Part shown: positions 1 through 11,800 of the stretch, piece after piece
How positions within the stretch are numbered: position 1 is the first letter of the stretch
Layout of the letters: every line of letters starts with the position of its first letter
From: Kitagawia praeruptora
Taxonomy: Eukaryota > Streptophyta > Magnoliopsida > Apiales > Apiaceae
Direction: 5' to 3'
NCBI GenBank assembly: GCA_037693485.1
Contig: CM075344.1
Span: 41,636,501-41,700,500 of the forward strand
DNA: 64,000 nt
The notes under the pieces: generated by a model
What the model was told of the DNA's origin: nothing
The model's database searches: none
What the model saw: the letters and a program-made list of their open reading frames with translations, nothing else
Translations under genes and position numbers: made by a program

Positions 1-1151
1 GTAAGAGGTTGTGTGCGGCACAGTCCAGCACTCAATATTTTATTACGGCCCAAGAGTTGCCGAATGAGGATGTAGCAGGTAGCCTTCCTCCAGGGTTGAT
101 GACCAGGTAGGATCATCCCTTCTACTAGTAGTAAACAGAGAGCAGGTACGTCCAGGCGGCTGATCATCGTCCTACGTATCTGGCGCTAGCGGATATCCCC
201 AAAATTTTTAAAGAAAGAATTGATAATGGTTTCAGATTTGCATTCTGAAAAAGGAAATGGTATGAAATTATGGAATTATTTTTATGGATTGAAGAGAAAC
301 TGATTTTGTTTTACTTTTATATACAATTGTTGTATAAAAGGAAATGGAAAGATTATATTGAGAGCTTGATTTTTAAATGTTATATTACCTTGAGATATTA
401 TACTAAGATGATGTATTGATTATTATCTTGTTATAGAAGAGAACTGATATTATATTATCAATAAGTAAGTGATTTCATATTGAATAACCAGCAAGTTTAT
501 GTTGGTGTATTACTGCGCAAACAAGATGTGGCTATTTAATTACCTTGTAACGACATTTTTTATATTATATTGGTATATTGTTCAGTTGATATTATTTTCA
601 AACATTATACTTTCCCTATAGAATTTCGTGGTTATAAATGTTTCAAGAATGATATTAAGTATCAGTTGAATGTTGGAAACCCATGCACATGATGGGATAT
701 TTTGTTAAACTCTAGTAATAACTTGTTGAGCAATTCTTTCGCTCATACTTGCTTGTTTTCAAGTATTAACTTTTCAGTGGAAGGTAGCCGGACGAGGTTA
801 TCTGCATGGCTTAGATGAAGCGGGTAGCGTGCCCTTATGAAGACGATATGATCTAGAAAGTTTATAGCTGGAGTCAGTTATATGTAAGTATATTGATGTG
901 TAATATATATGTTACTTTGCATAAAATAGTACTAGTTGTTGGTGTACTTCTCAACGAAGTTATACTAGTAGTAAGGAGTTGATTCTTGTTTCTAGCCCTA
1001 TAATCTAAAAGATGCTTGGTGGTTGGGGTCTCAAATGTTGCAACTCAATTATAAATGACTACAGATGGTTTAATGTGGTTAAACAGGTGATTTGTTATTA
1101 AGGATTTCCGCGTGACGACCAAATCCCTGACCCCGGATTGGGGCTGTCACA
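1..1151 (-). mobile_element. LTR-like end of an LTR retrotransposon, truncated by window edge
   Basis: Read on the minus strand, position 1151 begins TGTGACAGCCCC followed by a GGGGTCAGGGATTTGG stretch, which looks like the start of many plant Ty3/gypsy (chromovirus-type) LTRs. The join at 1151/1152 cuts the reverse transcriptase frame of the Tat element to the right, so this is an insertion into that element. I found no second boundary or matching target duplication inside the window, so the element (or solo LTR) continues to the left. No coding sequence was recognised here. The LTR assignment rests on the terminal motif and the abrupt junction only. Confidence 0.5.
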
Positions 1152-1835
1152 GATCCAACGCCAAAAGCACACTTGGCTGGGTTCAACATCATCTTTTGGT
1201 GCCTCAGCACTTCGAATGCCTCTCTGAGGTGCTTGATATGGTCTGCCTTGAATAGGCTCTTGACTAACATGTCATCAACATAGACCTCCATGGTTTTCCC
1301 AATCAGAAGGGCGAATATCTTATTCACCAGTCGTTGATAAGTAGCGCCTGCATTCTTTAGACCAAAAGCCATAACAAGATAGTATAAAACACCAAAATCA
1401 GTTATGAAACATACCTTTGGGATGTTATCCTTGTGCATCTTAATCTTATTGTAGGCGCTGAACCCATCTATGAAGCTCAACATCTCATGTCTAGCTGTGG
1501 CATCTATCAACATGTATATCCTTGGCAGGGGGAAATAGTCCTTCGGGCATGCATCATTCAAATCAGTGAAGTCTATGCACATCCTCCACTTCCCATTTGC
1601 CTTCTTGACCATCACAGGGTTAGCCAACCATTCAGGGAATTAAATCTCTTCAATAAACCCAGCCTCTAAGAGCTTGTCAACTTCTTGCTTAATGGCATCT
1701 TGCCTTTCAGGAGCAAAATTCCTCTTCTTCTGTTTTATTGTCTTCCGTTCAGGGTCGACATTCGACCTAAGGGTTATAAACTGGGGATCAATCCCTGGCA
1801 TATCAGCCGTTGTCCAAGCAAATACATCATTGTTC
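1152..1835 (-). pseudogene. Tat pol fragment: reverse transcriptase, 5' part
   Basis: Translation of the minus strand gives the RT N-terminal region: the lead-in PERQDAIKQEVDKLLEAGF, the palm words FTDLN and LPRI, and the catalytic YVDD box near 1277-1288. A stop (TAA at 1640-1642) lies just before the conserved WLANP word. The frame is lost at 1151, a few residues after CAFGVGS, where the neighbouring LTR begins. In an intact element this domain copies the genomic RNA into cDNA inside the virus-like particle. RNase H and integrase are not present and would lie left of the window. Confidence 0.85.
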
Positions 1836-2281
1836 TCTATTGGTCTTCATCCTTGGATCCTTAATCCAGGTACTTAAGACATATTGAAGAGTAGCTAGTC
1901 CTTAACATCCTCGTCCTTGCATGGCTTTGACTGTTGCGTGTGGCTTTTATCTGCTCGTCTTTTAACTTGGGTCCTTCACGGAATTAAACTCTTATTTGGT
2001 CGTGCTGTAACCTAACTCTTGACCCTTCGGGGTCTTTATTTATGCATTTACTTGTTCTCCATTCGTGTATTCTTTTATTTTCGGTACTTGGTCATCCTTG
2101 ACTTGCACTCATCAGGTGCTTGGCACATAAATATATAAAATCACACAATCAATGAATGGAAAACAAACTTGCATTAATAACTTGAAATGGGTTCAACCCT
2201 TACATAGAGTACTACCGTCCTATTCGGAGCAACATGCTCTTCAATGAACCTTATTTCTACTTCTACTAGATAAATATGAAG

Positions 2282-3355
2282 CTAAGTCCTACTAGGATAA
2301 ATTGAGCCCATCGGGGCTTTGCAAGACAAGGCCTGCACCAGATTTTGTTTTTGATGCTCCATCAAAATAGAGCACCCACCACTCCTTCTGGTCTCCTCCT
2401 TATTATTCTGAGGTTCACTTCCTGCTTGGAGTATTACCTCCTGCCCCCCGACTTCTTCAGGCCTTAACGAGGCTACATAACAGCTTCGTGCCATCTTTTG
2501 ATCACCTTTATGTTCTCCAACACCATTCCTGGTCGGGAACTTGATCTACATATGATAAGTTGAGGCGACAGCCTTGAATGCATGAAGTCCAGTCCTTCCG
2601 AGGATAGCGTTGTACATTGAAACCGCCTTGATTACCAGGAAGTTCAACATCTGAGTGGCCTCCTTGGGCTCCTGTCCAATAGTTACAGGCAACTGAATAG
2701 TCCCTTCAACTTTGGATTCTACTCCATTAAATCCATATATAGGCATGTTATTGGGGGTCAACTGAGAATCACTGTACCCCATCTTCACAAATGCATCATG
2801 AAATAGAATGTCAACGGAAGCTCCATTGTCTATCAAGACTCGCTTCACCTCTGAGTTTCCAATCATAGAAGTTATGACCAACGGGTCGTCATGGGGGAAC
2901 TTCACCCCTTCCAAGTCTGAGTCATCAAAACCAACCATTACTTCAGTTTTTGCACGCTTCGGGGCCTCTCCCACGATGTGCATCATTTCTCTAGCATAAG
3001 CCTTCCGAGAATTCCTTGTTGTATCGGCCGCAGTCGGGCCTCCTAAGATCATGTTGATTACTGGCCCTCGGGGCTGTGGGTTACGATCTTGATCGTCATC
3101 CCTCCTATCATACTCTCTTCTCTGATTACCACGGTCGTCACCCTTAGTGAAGTGGCTCAGTTTCCCTCTACGAATCAAAAACTCGATCTCATCTTTGAGT
3201 TGCTTGCAATCATCAGTGTCATTCCCCACATCTCTGTGGAATCTGCAATACTGATTCTTGTTTCTCTTTGCGGGATCACCCCTGAGTGGCTTCGGCCATC
3301 GGAAATCCTTATCCTTCTCAATGCCCAACAAGATTTGACTCCTAGGAGTATTCAA
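2282..3355 (-). pseudogene. Tat gag C-terminus and aspartic protease region
   Basis: The frame 3355-2549 holds a histidine/cysteine zinc-knuckle-like segment (CRFHRDVGNDTDDCKQLKDE) and then VLIDNGASVDILF, the aspartic-protease active-site region with D-N-G in place of the usual D-T/S-G, as commonly seen in Tat elements. A TAG at 2546-2548 interrupts the frame, which continues downstream as KFPTRNGVGE and MARSCYVASL, a segment typical of the protease-RT linker in Tat polyproteins. The region between about 1836 and 2281 is the rest of this linker, with further stops. Confidence 0.75.
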
Positions 3356-4802
3356 CCTTGCATACTCAGTGAACCTTGGTCCTTGGTTATTCTTATGGGC
3401 ATAGTCGGAGTCCTCGCTAGTTCGGGGATACTTGTCCCTAGCATCATACTTCTGGTCTTGCTTTCACTTCTTGGAGTCATTGTTACCTCCTCCTCCACTT
3501 ACTGTGGCTTATTTCTTCATGATATCTTCAGCTTTAATGCACTTGTCAGCCCTTCGTTGGAGCTCGGCCATGTTTTCAGGAGGATGCTTTGCCAATGACC
3601 TTTTAAAGAATAGTTCAGTGGTTCCATGTTCCAGGGCTACCAGGGCCACCTTATTCTCCAAATCAGTGATATTCAACGTCTCTTTAGTGAACCTCTTGAG
3701 GTAATCTCTCAGATTTTCATTCTTTCCTTGCACCACATACATAAGAGATGCAGAGCTTTTCTCATGAACTCTTCCGCTGATAAACTGACTGATAAAAGCA
3801 GCGCTCAACTCCTTAAAAGAGCCAACTGAGTTCGCAGGCAATCGGCTATACCATCTTTGAGCCATGCCCGACAGGGTTTTAAGGGAACGCCCTACACTTT
3901 AAGGCATCACTTGCAGGCTGCAACAATAGTACGTTCGAAAATGTTCTAACGTGGTTTGCGGGATCACCCGTTCCATTTTAAGCCTTGATTTTTGGCATCT
4001 TGAACTTCTTTGAGATACGAGCATTCATCACCTCCTCAGTAAACGGAGGTCTGGGATCATCAGGATCCCCAAGTGGCATCAAATCCTTGGGGTTGCTTCT
4101 GGGGGTTTAAACCCTTTTTGTTCTTCCAGTTGGGGCGTCAGCCCTTCTTTGCCTCCTTGAAGGCCTTTCCAAATCGACAAAGGGAATCCCTCCTAACGTT
4201 GGAGGATGTCGATTCTGGTTCAATCTTTCTTGCTCCCTTGCTATATCGTCCTTCAATTTTAAGATCTCGGCCTCATGAGCCTTAATCTTCTCTTCAGTTG
4301 ACAAAGGGGGCTCACCATGGGTAGTTTGTGTCCTCCTTCGAGGTTCTCTACTAATACGTCGCCTCCTTGGGGCTTCATCACAATTGTCATCATCAGATGA
4401 TGATGAATCGACAGTATAAGGACCAGAGTAGTCATCATACTCTCGTTCTCGGATCTGTAAGGCGTGACTGCTTGGTCCAGGGTCCCTTTATTGAGGGAGA
4501 TAGTTAGGCAGCCCATGCATCGGGTTGGTACTCAAAGGAAGCACAGTGGTGGAGGTATGACCTTCCAAGAGTAGACGATTGGTCAAAGGAGAGATCACCA
4601 TCTGAAGAGGGTTGGTCTCTTGATTTGGGGGAACATCCACAGGTAACGTTCTCTCAACATGGGAATTCATCCCTGGAGGTTGAGAAACTTGAGGTTGGCT
4701 GATCGTCCCTGTTATTGGGGGTACTTATTCAGTAGCGGGTGGAGTAGAGCTGAGGGGTAAGGCCCCAGTAGTAGTTGCTGATGTTCTTCGTGTATTAACC
4801 AT
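3356..4802 (-). pseudogene. Tat gag, broken
   Basis: The likely start codon is at 4802 (minus strand), 34 bases after the LTR, reading MVNTRRTSATTTGA. The reading frame then breaks repeatedly: a TAA within the first 30 codons, further stops near 4490 and 4107, and a frameshift between the capsid segment (3865-3509, with WYSRLPANSVGSF and LRDYLKRFTKE, typical retrotransposon gag words) and the zinc-knuckle segment to its left. Gag forms the particle that packages element RNA. The breaks rule out a functional product. Confidence 0.75.
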
Positions 4803-4815
4803 GGTTGATGTTGTC

Positions 4816-4835
4816 TTCCCACAGACGGTGCCAAA
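4816..4835 (-). other. Primer-binding site of the decayed Tat element
   Basis: Minus strand reads TTTGGCACCGTCTGTGGGAA immediately inside the LTR. TGGCACCGTCTGTGGG is a recurring primer-binding sequence in plant Tat-type elements. The exact tRNA was not determined. Confidence 0.6.
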
Positions 4836-5539
4836 TGTTGTGGAATAAAAACTAGGTTATGGATATTGCGGCTAGGGTTTGTGTGTATTTAATGCAAAGG
4901 GGTTGGTGAGCTTCGAGCTTTAATGGCGGTTTCCGTGTTTCGAGACTGATCGGTCCTCACAGAGTGCCTACGTATCTCGTTATTGAGAATCAAGCCAAGA
5001 CGTAGTTCTGAGAATGAGGGATCAGGCCCTTATATAGGCTGAGAAGCCTTAGAATTATGATAGGATTCGGATACTTGGTGGGCAAGCTACCGCCTTGAGG
5101 AAGGTTCTAGACTCCTTCCTTGTAGGAGTCTGTTTCCTTATTAAATTGGATGCCTTGGAGGCTAAGTCAGGCAGGAGTAATATCCTTATTTGCCTCTTAT
5201 TGCTGAGCTATTTATTACCTTTAATATTAATTACGAAATTAATATTAAATTTGGGCTTTTGACCTCATCAATGGGCCCCATGTTTGGACCATGCTGGGTC
5301 TAATTAATGTCACATTAAATGTGTCTTTAGGACTTACTTTCAGCCCATATCAGAAATTTACCTGAGATATATCTCAGTTCTCTCGGTTCTCTATTTTCAT
5401 ATATAATTATATTATTAGAAAGGGGATATAATTGCTATAATAAAATTATTCAAGGTAACTATTTGTAATCAATACTCTTTATTAATAAGCGAAACCCCTT
5501 TTCGTTCGAGCGCGCGTTGGTACCAAATTTTGGTTATCA
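4836..5539 (-). mobile_element. 5' LTR of the decayed Tat element
   Basis: On the minus strand it starts TGATAACCAAAATTTGG at 5539 and ends TATTCCACAACA at 4836, so it has the TG...CA ends expected of an LTR, and it is followed directly by a primer-binding-like sequence. Its partner LTR is outside the window, so the boundary is inferred from ends and context, not from LTR-LTR alignment. Confidence 0.7.
5027..5036 (-). promoter_or_regulatory. Candidate TATA box of the Tat LTR
   Basis: Minus strand reads TATATAAGGG within the LTR, about 190 bases before the LTR end. Position and sequence fit an LTR promoter; no other support. Confidence 0.4.
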
Positions 5540-5615
5540 TTATACTCCCTTCATCCCAATGGGATGTTAACATTTGCTTTTTGCACGGAAACCAAGATAA
5601 TAGGTGTAGTTTTAT

Positions 5616-5735
5616 TAAAATAAATGAAGTAGTGGGTGTAATAGTGATTTTATTGTTAAAATAAGTTAAGTAGTGGGTGTAATAGTATAAAGTATTGTTA
5701 AAATAAGTGAAGTAGTGGGTGTAATAGTGTTAAAA
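5616..5735. repeat. Three tandem ~42-bp repeats inside the MITE
   Basis: The unit TTAAAATAAGTGAAGTAGTG followed by GGTGTAATAGT recurs three times with small differences. It lies between the left end of the outer MITE and the inner MITE. Confidence 0.7.
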
Positions 5736-5739
5736 CTTA

Positions 5740-5968
5740 ATCCCTCCGTCCCTCCGAATTCTTTACATTTGCGGACCAATTTTCGGCACGCATTTTAAGG
5801 ATAGTTCTATAAATTATTTTTGATATTTTCATTTTTTGTATAAAAATAGAACAATTCTATTTTTATATAAAAAAAAAGAAAATATCAAAAATAAGTTATA
5901 GAACTATCCTTAAAATGCGTGTCAAACACGCTATTTTTTATGTAAAGAAATGAGAGGGACAGAGGGAG
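5740..5968. mobile_element. Stowaway-like MITE (inner), nested
   Basis: Left end ATCCCTCCGTCCCTCC and right end GAGAGGGACAGAGGGAG are inverted repeats with TA flanks (5738-5739, 5969-5970). The arms contain a long second inverted repeat (AAGGATAGTTCTATAA and its complement), so the whole element could fold into a near-complete hairpin. Confidence 0.75.
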
Positions 5969-6092
5969 TACTATTTTAGGAAATGTTAACAATCTATTGG
6001 GACATCCCAAAATAGAAATTGTTAACAATCTATTGGGACGGAGGGAGTATTTATTTATTATTATATTTATTTATTTATTTTATTAATGTAAA

Positions 6093-6950
6093 TCTATACT
6101 ATACTATTATAAGCAAAACAGGGTATATTTGGTTTGGTACTCTTTTTTTGGTCACTCTTTTTTGGTACTCTTTTTTTGGTCACTCTTTGGTTTGGTTAAA
6201 TCTCTATTATTAATAAAATTCAAAAAAAAAACACACATAGCCTAAATAATATGTATTAATATTAATATGCACCACATACACAAATATAATAATTCAAAAT
6301 ACAACTATAATAATTCAAAATATAAGCAAAACAGGGTATATTTGGTTTGGTACTCTTTTTTTTGTCACTCTTTTTTTGTACTCTTTTTTTGGTCACTTTG
6401 GTTTGGTTAAATCTCTATTATTAATAAAATTCAAAAAAAACACACATAGCCTAAATAATATGTATTAATATTAATATGCACCGTATACACAACTATAATA
6501 ATTCAAAATACAACTATACTATACTATTATAAGCAAAACAGGGTATATTTGGTTTGGTACTCTATTTTTGGTCACTCTTTTTTGGTACTCTTTTTTTGGT
6601 CACTCTTTAGTTTGGTTAAATCTTTATTATTAATAAAATTCAAAAAAAAAAACACATAGCCTAAATAATATGTATTAATATTAATATGCACCACATACAC
6701 AAATATAATAATTCAAAATACAACTATAATAATTCAAAATATAAGCAAAACATGGTATATTTGGTTTGGTACTCTTTTTTTTGTCACTCTTTTTTTGTAC
6801 TCTTTTTTTGGTCACTTTGGTTTGGTTAAATCTCTATTATTAATAAAATTCAAAAAAAAACACACATAGCCTAAATAATATGTATTAATATTAATATGCA
6901 CCACATACACAAATATAATAATTCAAAATACAACTATAATAATTCAAAAT
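6093..6950. repeat. Tandem repeat, four ~210-bp units arranged as two ~420-bp dimers
   Basis: TATAAGCAAAACAGGGTATA recurs near 6108, 6321, 6528 and (with CATGG) 6740. Units 1 and 3 share the lead CTATACTATACTATTAT, whereas units 2 and 4 share AATAATTCAAAATATAAGC, so the duplication that made the present array copied a dimer, including the Helitron's 5' terminal sequence. Confidence 0.8.
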
Positions 6951-7098
6951 AAATAATTTTAATAATATTTATATACATGGGATTATAAAGTTATAAATTA
7001 TTTTATTAATAAAAATATATATACAACTTAAAACTTTAATAATAAAATATAATTAAAAAATTTACAAGCAACCGTGCATCGCACGGGTTGTAGGCTAG
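6093..7098 (+). mobile_element. Non-autonomous Helitron
   Basis: Starts TCTATACTATACTATTATAAGC after an A, and ends with hairpin CCGTGC-ATC-GCACGG (7072-7086), then 8 bases, then CTAG before a T. That combination (5' TC, 3' hairpin plus CTRR, insertion between A and T, no target duplication) defines Helitron ends. The interior is AT-rich repeats without Rep/helicase coding, so it depends on another copy for rolling-circle mobilisation. Confidence 0.7.
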
Positions 7099-7709
7099 TA
7101 TATAATAATACATGATTAAAGGCACATATTTCTACTATATAACTCCCATTCCATACACCTAATTCTACATACTTTCACCATAAGTCTTATTACATACACC
7201 TACTTCTACTATAAATCTTATTAGATTTAATAACGTGGGATGCATAGGATTTTTATGATATGTTATAAATTTTATTATGTTATAATAATTATATCTTTAT
7301 ATAATCACTATTCTCAATGGTCGTTTTAATTTTAATACAATTTAATATATTATAAATTTTATATTATAAATTTTTTATTTAAATATTTGTTGATGGAATT
7401 CGAACAATGGGTTTTTAGTAGAGTAATTCAAATATATAATATTTTTTCTTATTAGATCCAACAAATTTTAATTATTTACTAAAAAACTAACGACAATTAT
7501 TCATTATATTGTTGAACCGCTGAAACAAAAAAACAAATACTTATACTCGCGTTGGTTTACTATAAACGCACGAATTTTTAATATATTTTATTAATGATTG
7601 CAAGAAAATCTGTGATATTTTTGGGCTTCTATTAATGACTGCAAAATTTTGTTTTAAATTAAAATGTAGCATGTTTTAATTAGAAAATAAATTTTTATGA
7701 TTGAATATG
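7099..7709. other. AT-rich intergenic DNA, nothing recognised
   Basis: Very AT-rich, no open frame of note, no clear repeat boundaries. Confidence 0.6.
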
Positions 7710-7726
7710 GCATAATTGCTGTTTTT

Positions 7727-8489
7727 TTGCAAAAAAAAAAAAATAAAGCACGTTTCATTCAATAGAACAGATGACAACAGCAGGACAAACCCCTGACTAC
7801 CCGATACAACCAGGTTGGAAAAACAAATAACACACTAAAAACAATTAGCTAATTTGTTAACTGGTCGCTTAACACACTGAACTGAAAAGTTCTTAAAGCT
7901 AAAAACGAAATCGAAGACATCCCGAGCGATCCAAACTGCGCCAACATCCCTGAAAGCAGCAACATCAATTGACCTTATCACATAAAACCATTGTTAGCCC
8001 AGCATTCAGAAGCCCCAATTGCATAAATAGAGGAACGACACCCCAGCTATCTACATGGCGGATACCATCTAGGCAGCTATAAACATGTCGAAAGTGAGAA
8101 CCCCCAAAGGATGAACAATCTTTGGTTGTGACAGGTGAGCTCTTGCAATAATCACCACTATCCCAGGTTCGATGCGGGCTTTCCAGATCCCCAAAACCAT
8201 CCACAATATCATTTTCAACAAATCTAACACCGAACAAAACCAAACATAACCAAACAAAAACATAATAAAACACCCCAAAAGGAGAGACAAAACAAACACT
8301 CCAAAGGGAGGCACACACAAAACACCCAGAAAATTGGGTTTTATTGAAAGAAAATCAACGAGAACGAAAGAAAATAAAGTGATTGGGGCTTTCCACTGGA
8401 AAAAACCCAGTGGAAGCCCTCGACTAACTTGAGACAAAACAAAGGGAGGCGGCTCTTAGAGAGAATAGGGTTTTGAGAGAATATTTGGC
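7727..8489 (-). mobile_element. LINE-type retroposon, non-autonomous, with target duplication
   Basis: Flanked by a 17-bp near-identical direct repeat, GCATAATTGCTGTTTTT at 7710-7726 and GCATAATTGATGTTTTT at 8490-8506 (one mismatch), as left by target-primed reverse transcription. On the minus strand it begins near AACCCTATTCTCTCTAAGAG and ends in a T-rich tail then GCAAAAAAA, resembling the 3' end of plant L1 elements (compare GGCAAAAAAAA at the LINE end near 36820). Open frames inside (8437-8069 and 8318-7965) match nothing I recognise. It could be an L1 with its coding middle removed, or a retroposed transcript. Confidence 0.6.
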
Positions 8490-8506
8490 GCATAATTGAT
8501 GTTTTT

Positions 8507-8867
8507 AGATATTTATTAAATGTAAAAATAATAAATTAAAAATAAATTTGTTTTAACTTGAAAAGGCAATTGACTAATTTACATTAATAACATTATTTTA
8601 TTATTTATTTATTAAAATAAAATATTGAAAATCATCAACAACATATTAATTTAGATTTAATACTAAAAATTATTTATATTCAAAGGTCTAAAATTTGAAT
8701 TTTCCCAACATATTAAAAGTAATGTTTAAAATATTATATATACTAAACTATAAGTAAATTAAAAAAAAAGTAGCCCGTGATTTGCACGGACTATAAGCTC
8801 GTACATGTCAAAAGAATAAAAAAGATTTAACAAAAAATGAATTTTTCTATATCCCTTGAATGGACTA
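8507..8867. other. AT-rich DNA with a degenerate Helitron-like 3' end
   Basis: Mostly featureless AT-rich sequence. At 8775-8789 there is a hairpin CCGTG-ATTTG-CACGG followed by ACTATAAGCTCGT, similar to the hairpin and tail of the Helitron ending at 7098 but with CTCG in place of CTRR. It may be a decayed Helitron terminus; no matching 5' end was found. Confidence 0.35.
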
Positions 8868-8875
8868 GTGAACCC

Positions 8876-11800
8876 TAGACCTGGCAAATCGGGTAAACGG
8901 ATCGGTTTCGGATCGGATCTGTTTCGGATCGGATCCACTTTCGGTTAAGGTACTATTTAGAGCCTGTTCGGTTCGGATCGGATCTGATTCGGTTCGGATC
9001 CACTTTCGGTTAAGGTACTATTTAGAGCTTGTTCGGTTCGGATCGGATCTTATTCGGTTCGGGTAAAATTCGGATTAAAATCGGATAAATTTTGGATTAA
9101 GATCGGATCAAATTGGGTTCGGTTCTCTTTCGGATTTTTACTGTTCGGATCGGATTTTGTTTGGATGTAGGAACATTCGGTTCGGATCGGATTGTCGAGA
9201 TATATCTAATTTTTTGATGTACCCAAATTTTCCAAAAACCAAAAAATTATTTTGGCTTGAGATCTTAGCAATGAACAACTAAATTGACTAGTACTAGTAA
9301 CTAGTGCTTTGTTACGGCTTTTTGTTTCGTTTTAAAAAAAATATTTCTAGACGATCCAACTATCAGATGTCAAAATATATCTAATTTAGTGATATTCGCA
9401 AATTTTCAAAAATAAATTAATTAATTTGGTTGGAAATCTTAGTAGTCAACTACCGAATTGACTAGTACTCGTAACTAGTGTTTTGTCACGGATTGTTATT
9501 CTATTTTTAAGAATTATTTCTCGACGATCCAACCGTACGGATCTCAAGATATATCAAATCTAGTGATATTCCCAATTTTCAAAAAATAAAAAATTAATTA
9601 GGTTGGAGATCTTAGTAGTCAACTACCGAATTGACTAGTACTCGTAACTAGTGCTTTGTCACGGACTGTTGATTCTACGTTTTAAAAAATATATCTCGAC
9701 GATCCAACCATACGGATCTCAAGATATATCTAATTTAGTGATATACCATAATTTTCAAAAAATAAAAAATTAATTTGGTTGGATATCTTAGTAGCTACAA
9801 AATTGACTAGTACTTGTAACTAGTGCTTTGTCACGGATTGTTGATTCTATTTTTTACAAATTATTTTTCGACGATCCAACCGTACGGATCTCAAGATATA
9901 TCTAATCTAGTGATATTCCCAAATTTTTAAAAAAATAAAAAATTAATTTGCTTGGAGATGTTAGTAGTCAACTATTAAATTGACTAGTACTCGTAACTAG
10001 TGCTTTGTCACGGATTGTTGTTTCTATTTTTTAAAAATAATTTCTCGACGATCCAACCGTACGGATCTCAAGATATATCTAATCTAGTGATATTACCAAA
10101 TTTTTAAAAAATAAAAAAATAATTTTATTGGAGATCTTAGTAGTCAACTACCGAATTGACTAGTACTCGTAACTAGTGCTTTGTCACGAATTGTTGATTC
10201 TATTTTTTAAAAATTATTTCTCGCTGATCCAACCGTACGGATCTCAAGATATATCTAATTTAGTGATATTCCCAAATTTTCAAAAAAAAATAAATTAATT
10301 TGGTTGGAGACCTTAGTAGTCAACTACCGAATTGACTAGTACTCGTAACTGGTGCTTTGTCACGGATTGTTGATTCTATGTTTTAAAAACAAAATCTCGA
10401 ATATCCAACCGTACGGATCTCAAGATATATCTAATTTAGTGATATTCCCATATTTTCAAAAAATAAAAAATTAATTTGTTTGGAGATCTTATTAATCAAC
10501 TACCGAATTGAATAGTACTCATAACTAGTGCTTTGTCACGGATTGTTGATTCTATTTTTTAAAAATTATTTCTCGACGATCCAACCGTACGGATCTCAAG
10601 ATATATCTAATCTAGTGATATTCCCAAATGTTTAAAAAATAAAAAATTGATTTGGTTGGAGATTTTAGTAGTCAACTATCGAATTGACTAGTACTCGTAA
10701 CTAGTGCTTTGTCACGGATTGTTGATTCTATTTTTTAAAAATTATTTCTCAACGATCCAACCGTACGGATCTCAAGATATATCTAATCTAGTGATATTCC
10801 CAAATTTTTAGAAAATAAAAATTAATTTGGTTGGAGATCTTAGTAGTCAACTACCGAATTGACTAGTACTCGTAGCTAGTGCTTTGTTACGGATTGTTGA
10901 TTCTATTTCGTAAACATTGTTTCTCGACGATCCAACCGTACGGATCTCATGATATATCTAATCTAGTGATATTCCCCAATTTTCAAAAAAGAAAATTTTA
11001 ATTTGGTTGGAGATCTTAGTAGTCAACTACTGAATTGACTTGTACTCGTAACTAGTGTTTTATCACGGATTGTTAATTCTATTTTAAAAAAAATATATCT
11101 CGATGATCCAACCGTACGGATTTCGAGATATATCTAATTTAGTGATATTCTCAAATTTGTAAAAAATAAAAAATTAATTTGGTTTAAAATCTTAGTAGTC
11201 AACCATCAAATTGACTAGTACTCGTAACTAGTGTTTTGTCACGGATTGTTGATTCTATTTTTTTAAAATTATTTCTCAACGATCCAACCGTACGGATCTC
11301 AAGATATATCAAATCTAGTGATATTCTCAAATTTTTAAAAAATATAAAATTTATTTGGTTGGAGATCTTAGTAGTCAACTAACGAATTGACTAGTACTCG
11401 TAACTAGTGCTTTGTCACAGATTGTTGATTCTATTTTTTAAACATTATTTCTCGACGATCCAACCGTACGGATGTCAAGATATATCCAATCTAGTGACAT
11501 TCCCGAATTTTCAAAAAATAAAAAATTAATTTGGTTAGAGAACATAGTAGTCAACTACCGAATTGACTAGTACTCGTAACTAGTGCTTTGTCACGGATTG
11601 TTGATTCTATTTTTTAAAAATTATTTTTCGACGATCTAACTGTACGGATCTCAAGATATATCTAATATAGTGATATTCCCAAATTTTCAAAAAATAAAAT
11701 ATTAATTTGGTTGGAGATCTTAGTAGTCAACTACTGAATTGACTAATACTCGTAACTATTGTTTTGTCCCGGATTGTTGATTTTATTTTTTTAAAATTAT

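Larger units (their letters stand above)
1152..5539 (-). mobile_element. Tat-lineage Ty3/gypsy retrotransposon, decayed 5' half
   Basis: In element orientation (right to left) there is a 704-bp LTR, a primer-binding-like site directly after it, gag, a zinc-knuckle-like and protease region, then the start of reverse transcriptase cut at 1152 by another insertion. The RT words WLANPV, KWRMCIDFTDLN and YVDDMLVKSL are typical of the Tat group, not Athila. Several in-frame stops and at least one frameshift show it is not functional. It lacks the GGGCGCGCCC motifs of the Tat element at 37229-49460, so it belongs to a different family. Confidence 0.85.
5545..6047. mobile_element. Stowaway-like MITE (outer), TA target duplication
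   Basis: Ends are CTCCCTTCATCCCAATGGGA on the left and the complementary form ending GGGACGGAGGGAG on the right, flanked on both sides by TA (5543-5544 and 6048-6049). This is the classic terminal sequence and TA duplication of Stowaway/Tc1-mariner MITEs. It carries a second MITE and a short tandem repeat inside. Confidence 0.75.

Noticed and set aside
8069..8437. 122-codon minus-strand frame as a host gene
   Set aside because: It lies inside a retroposon bounded by a target duplication and has a chance-like hydrophobic composition with no recognisable motif.
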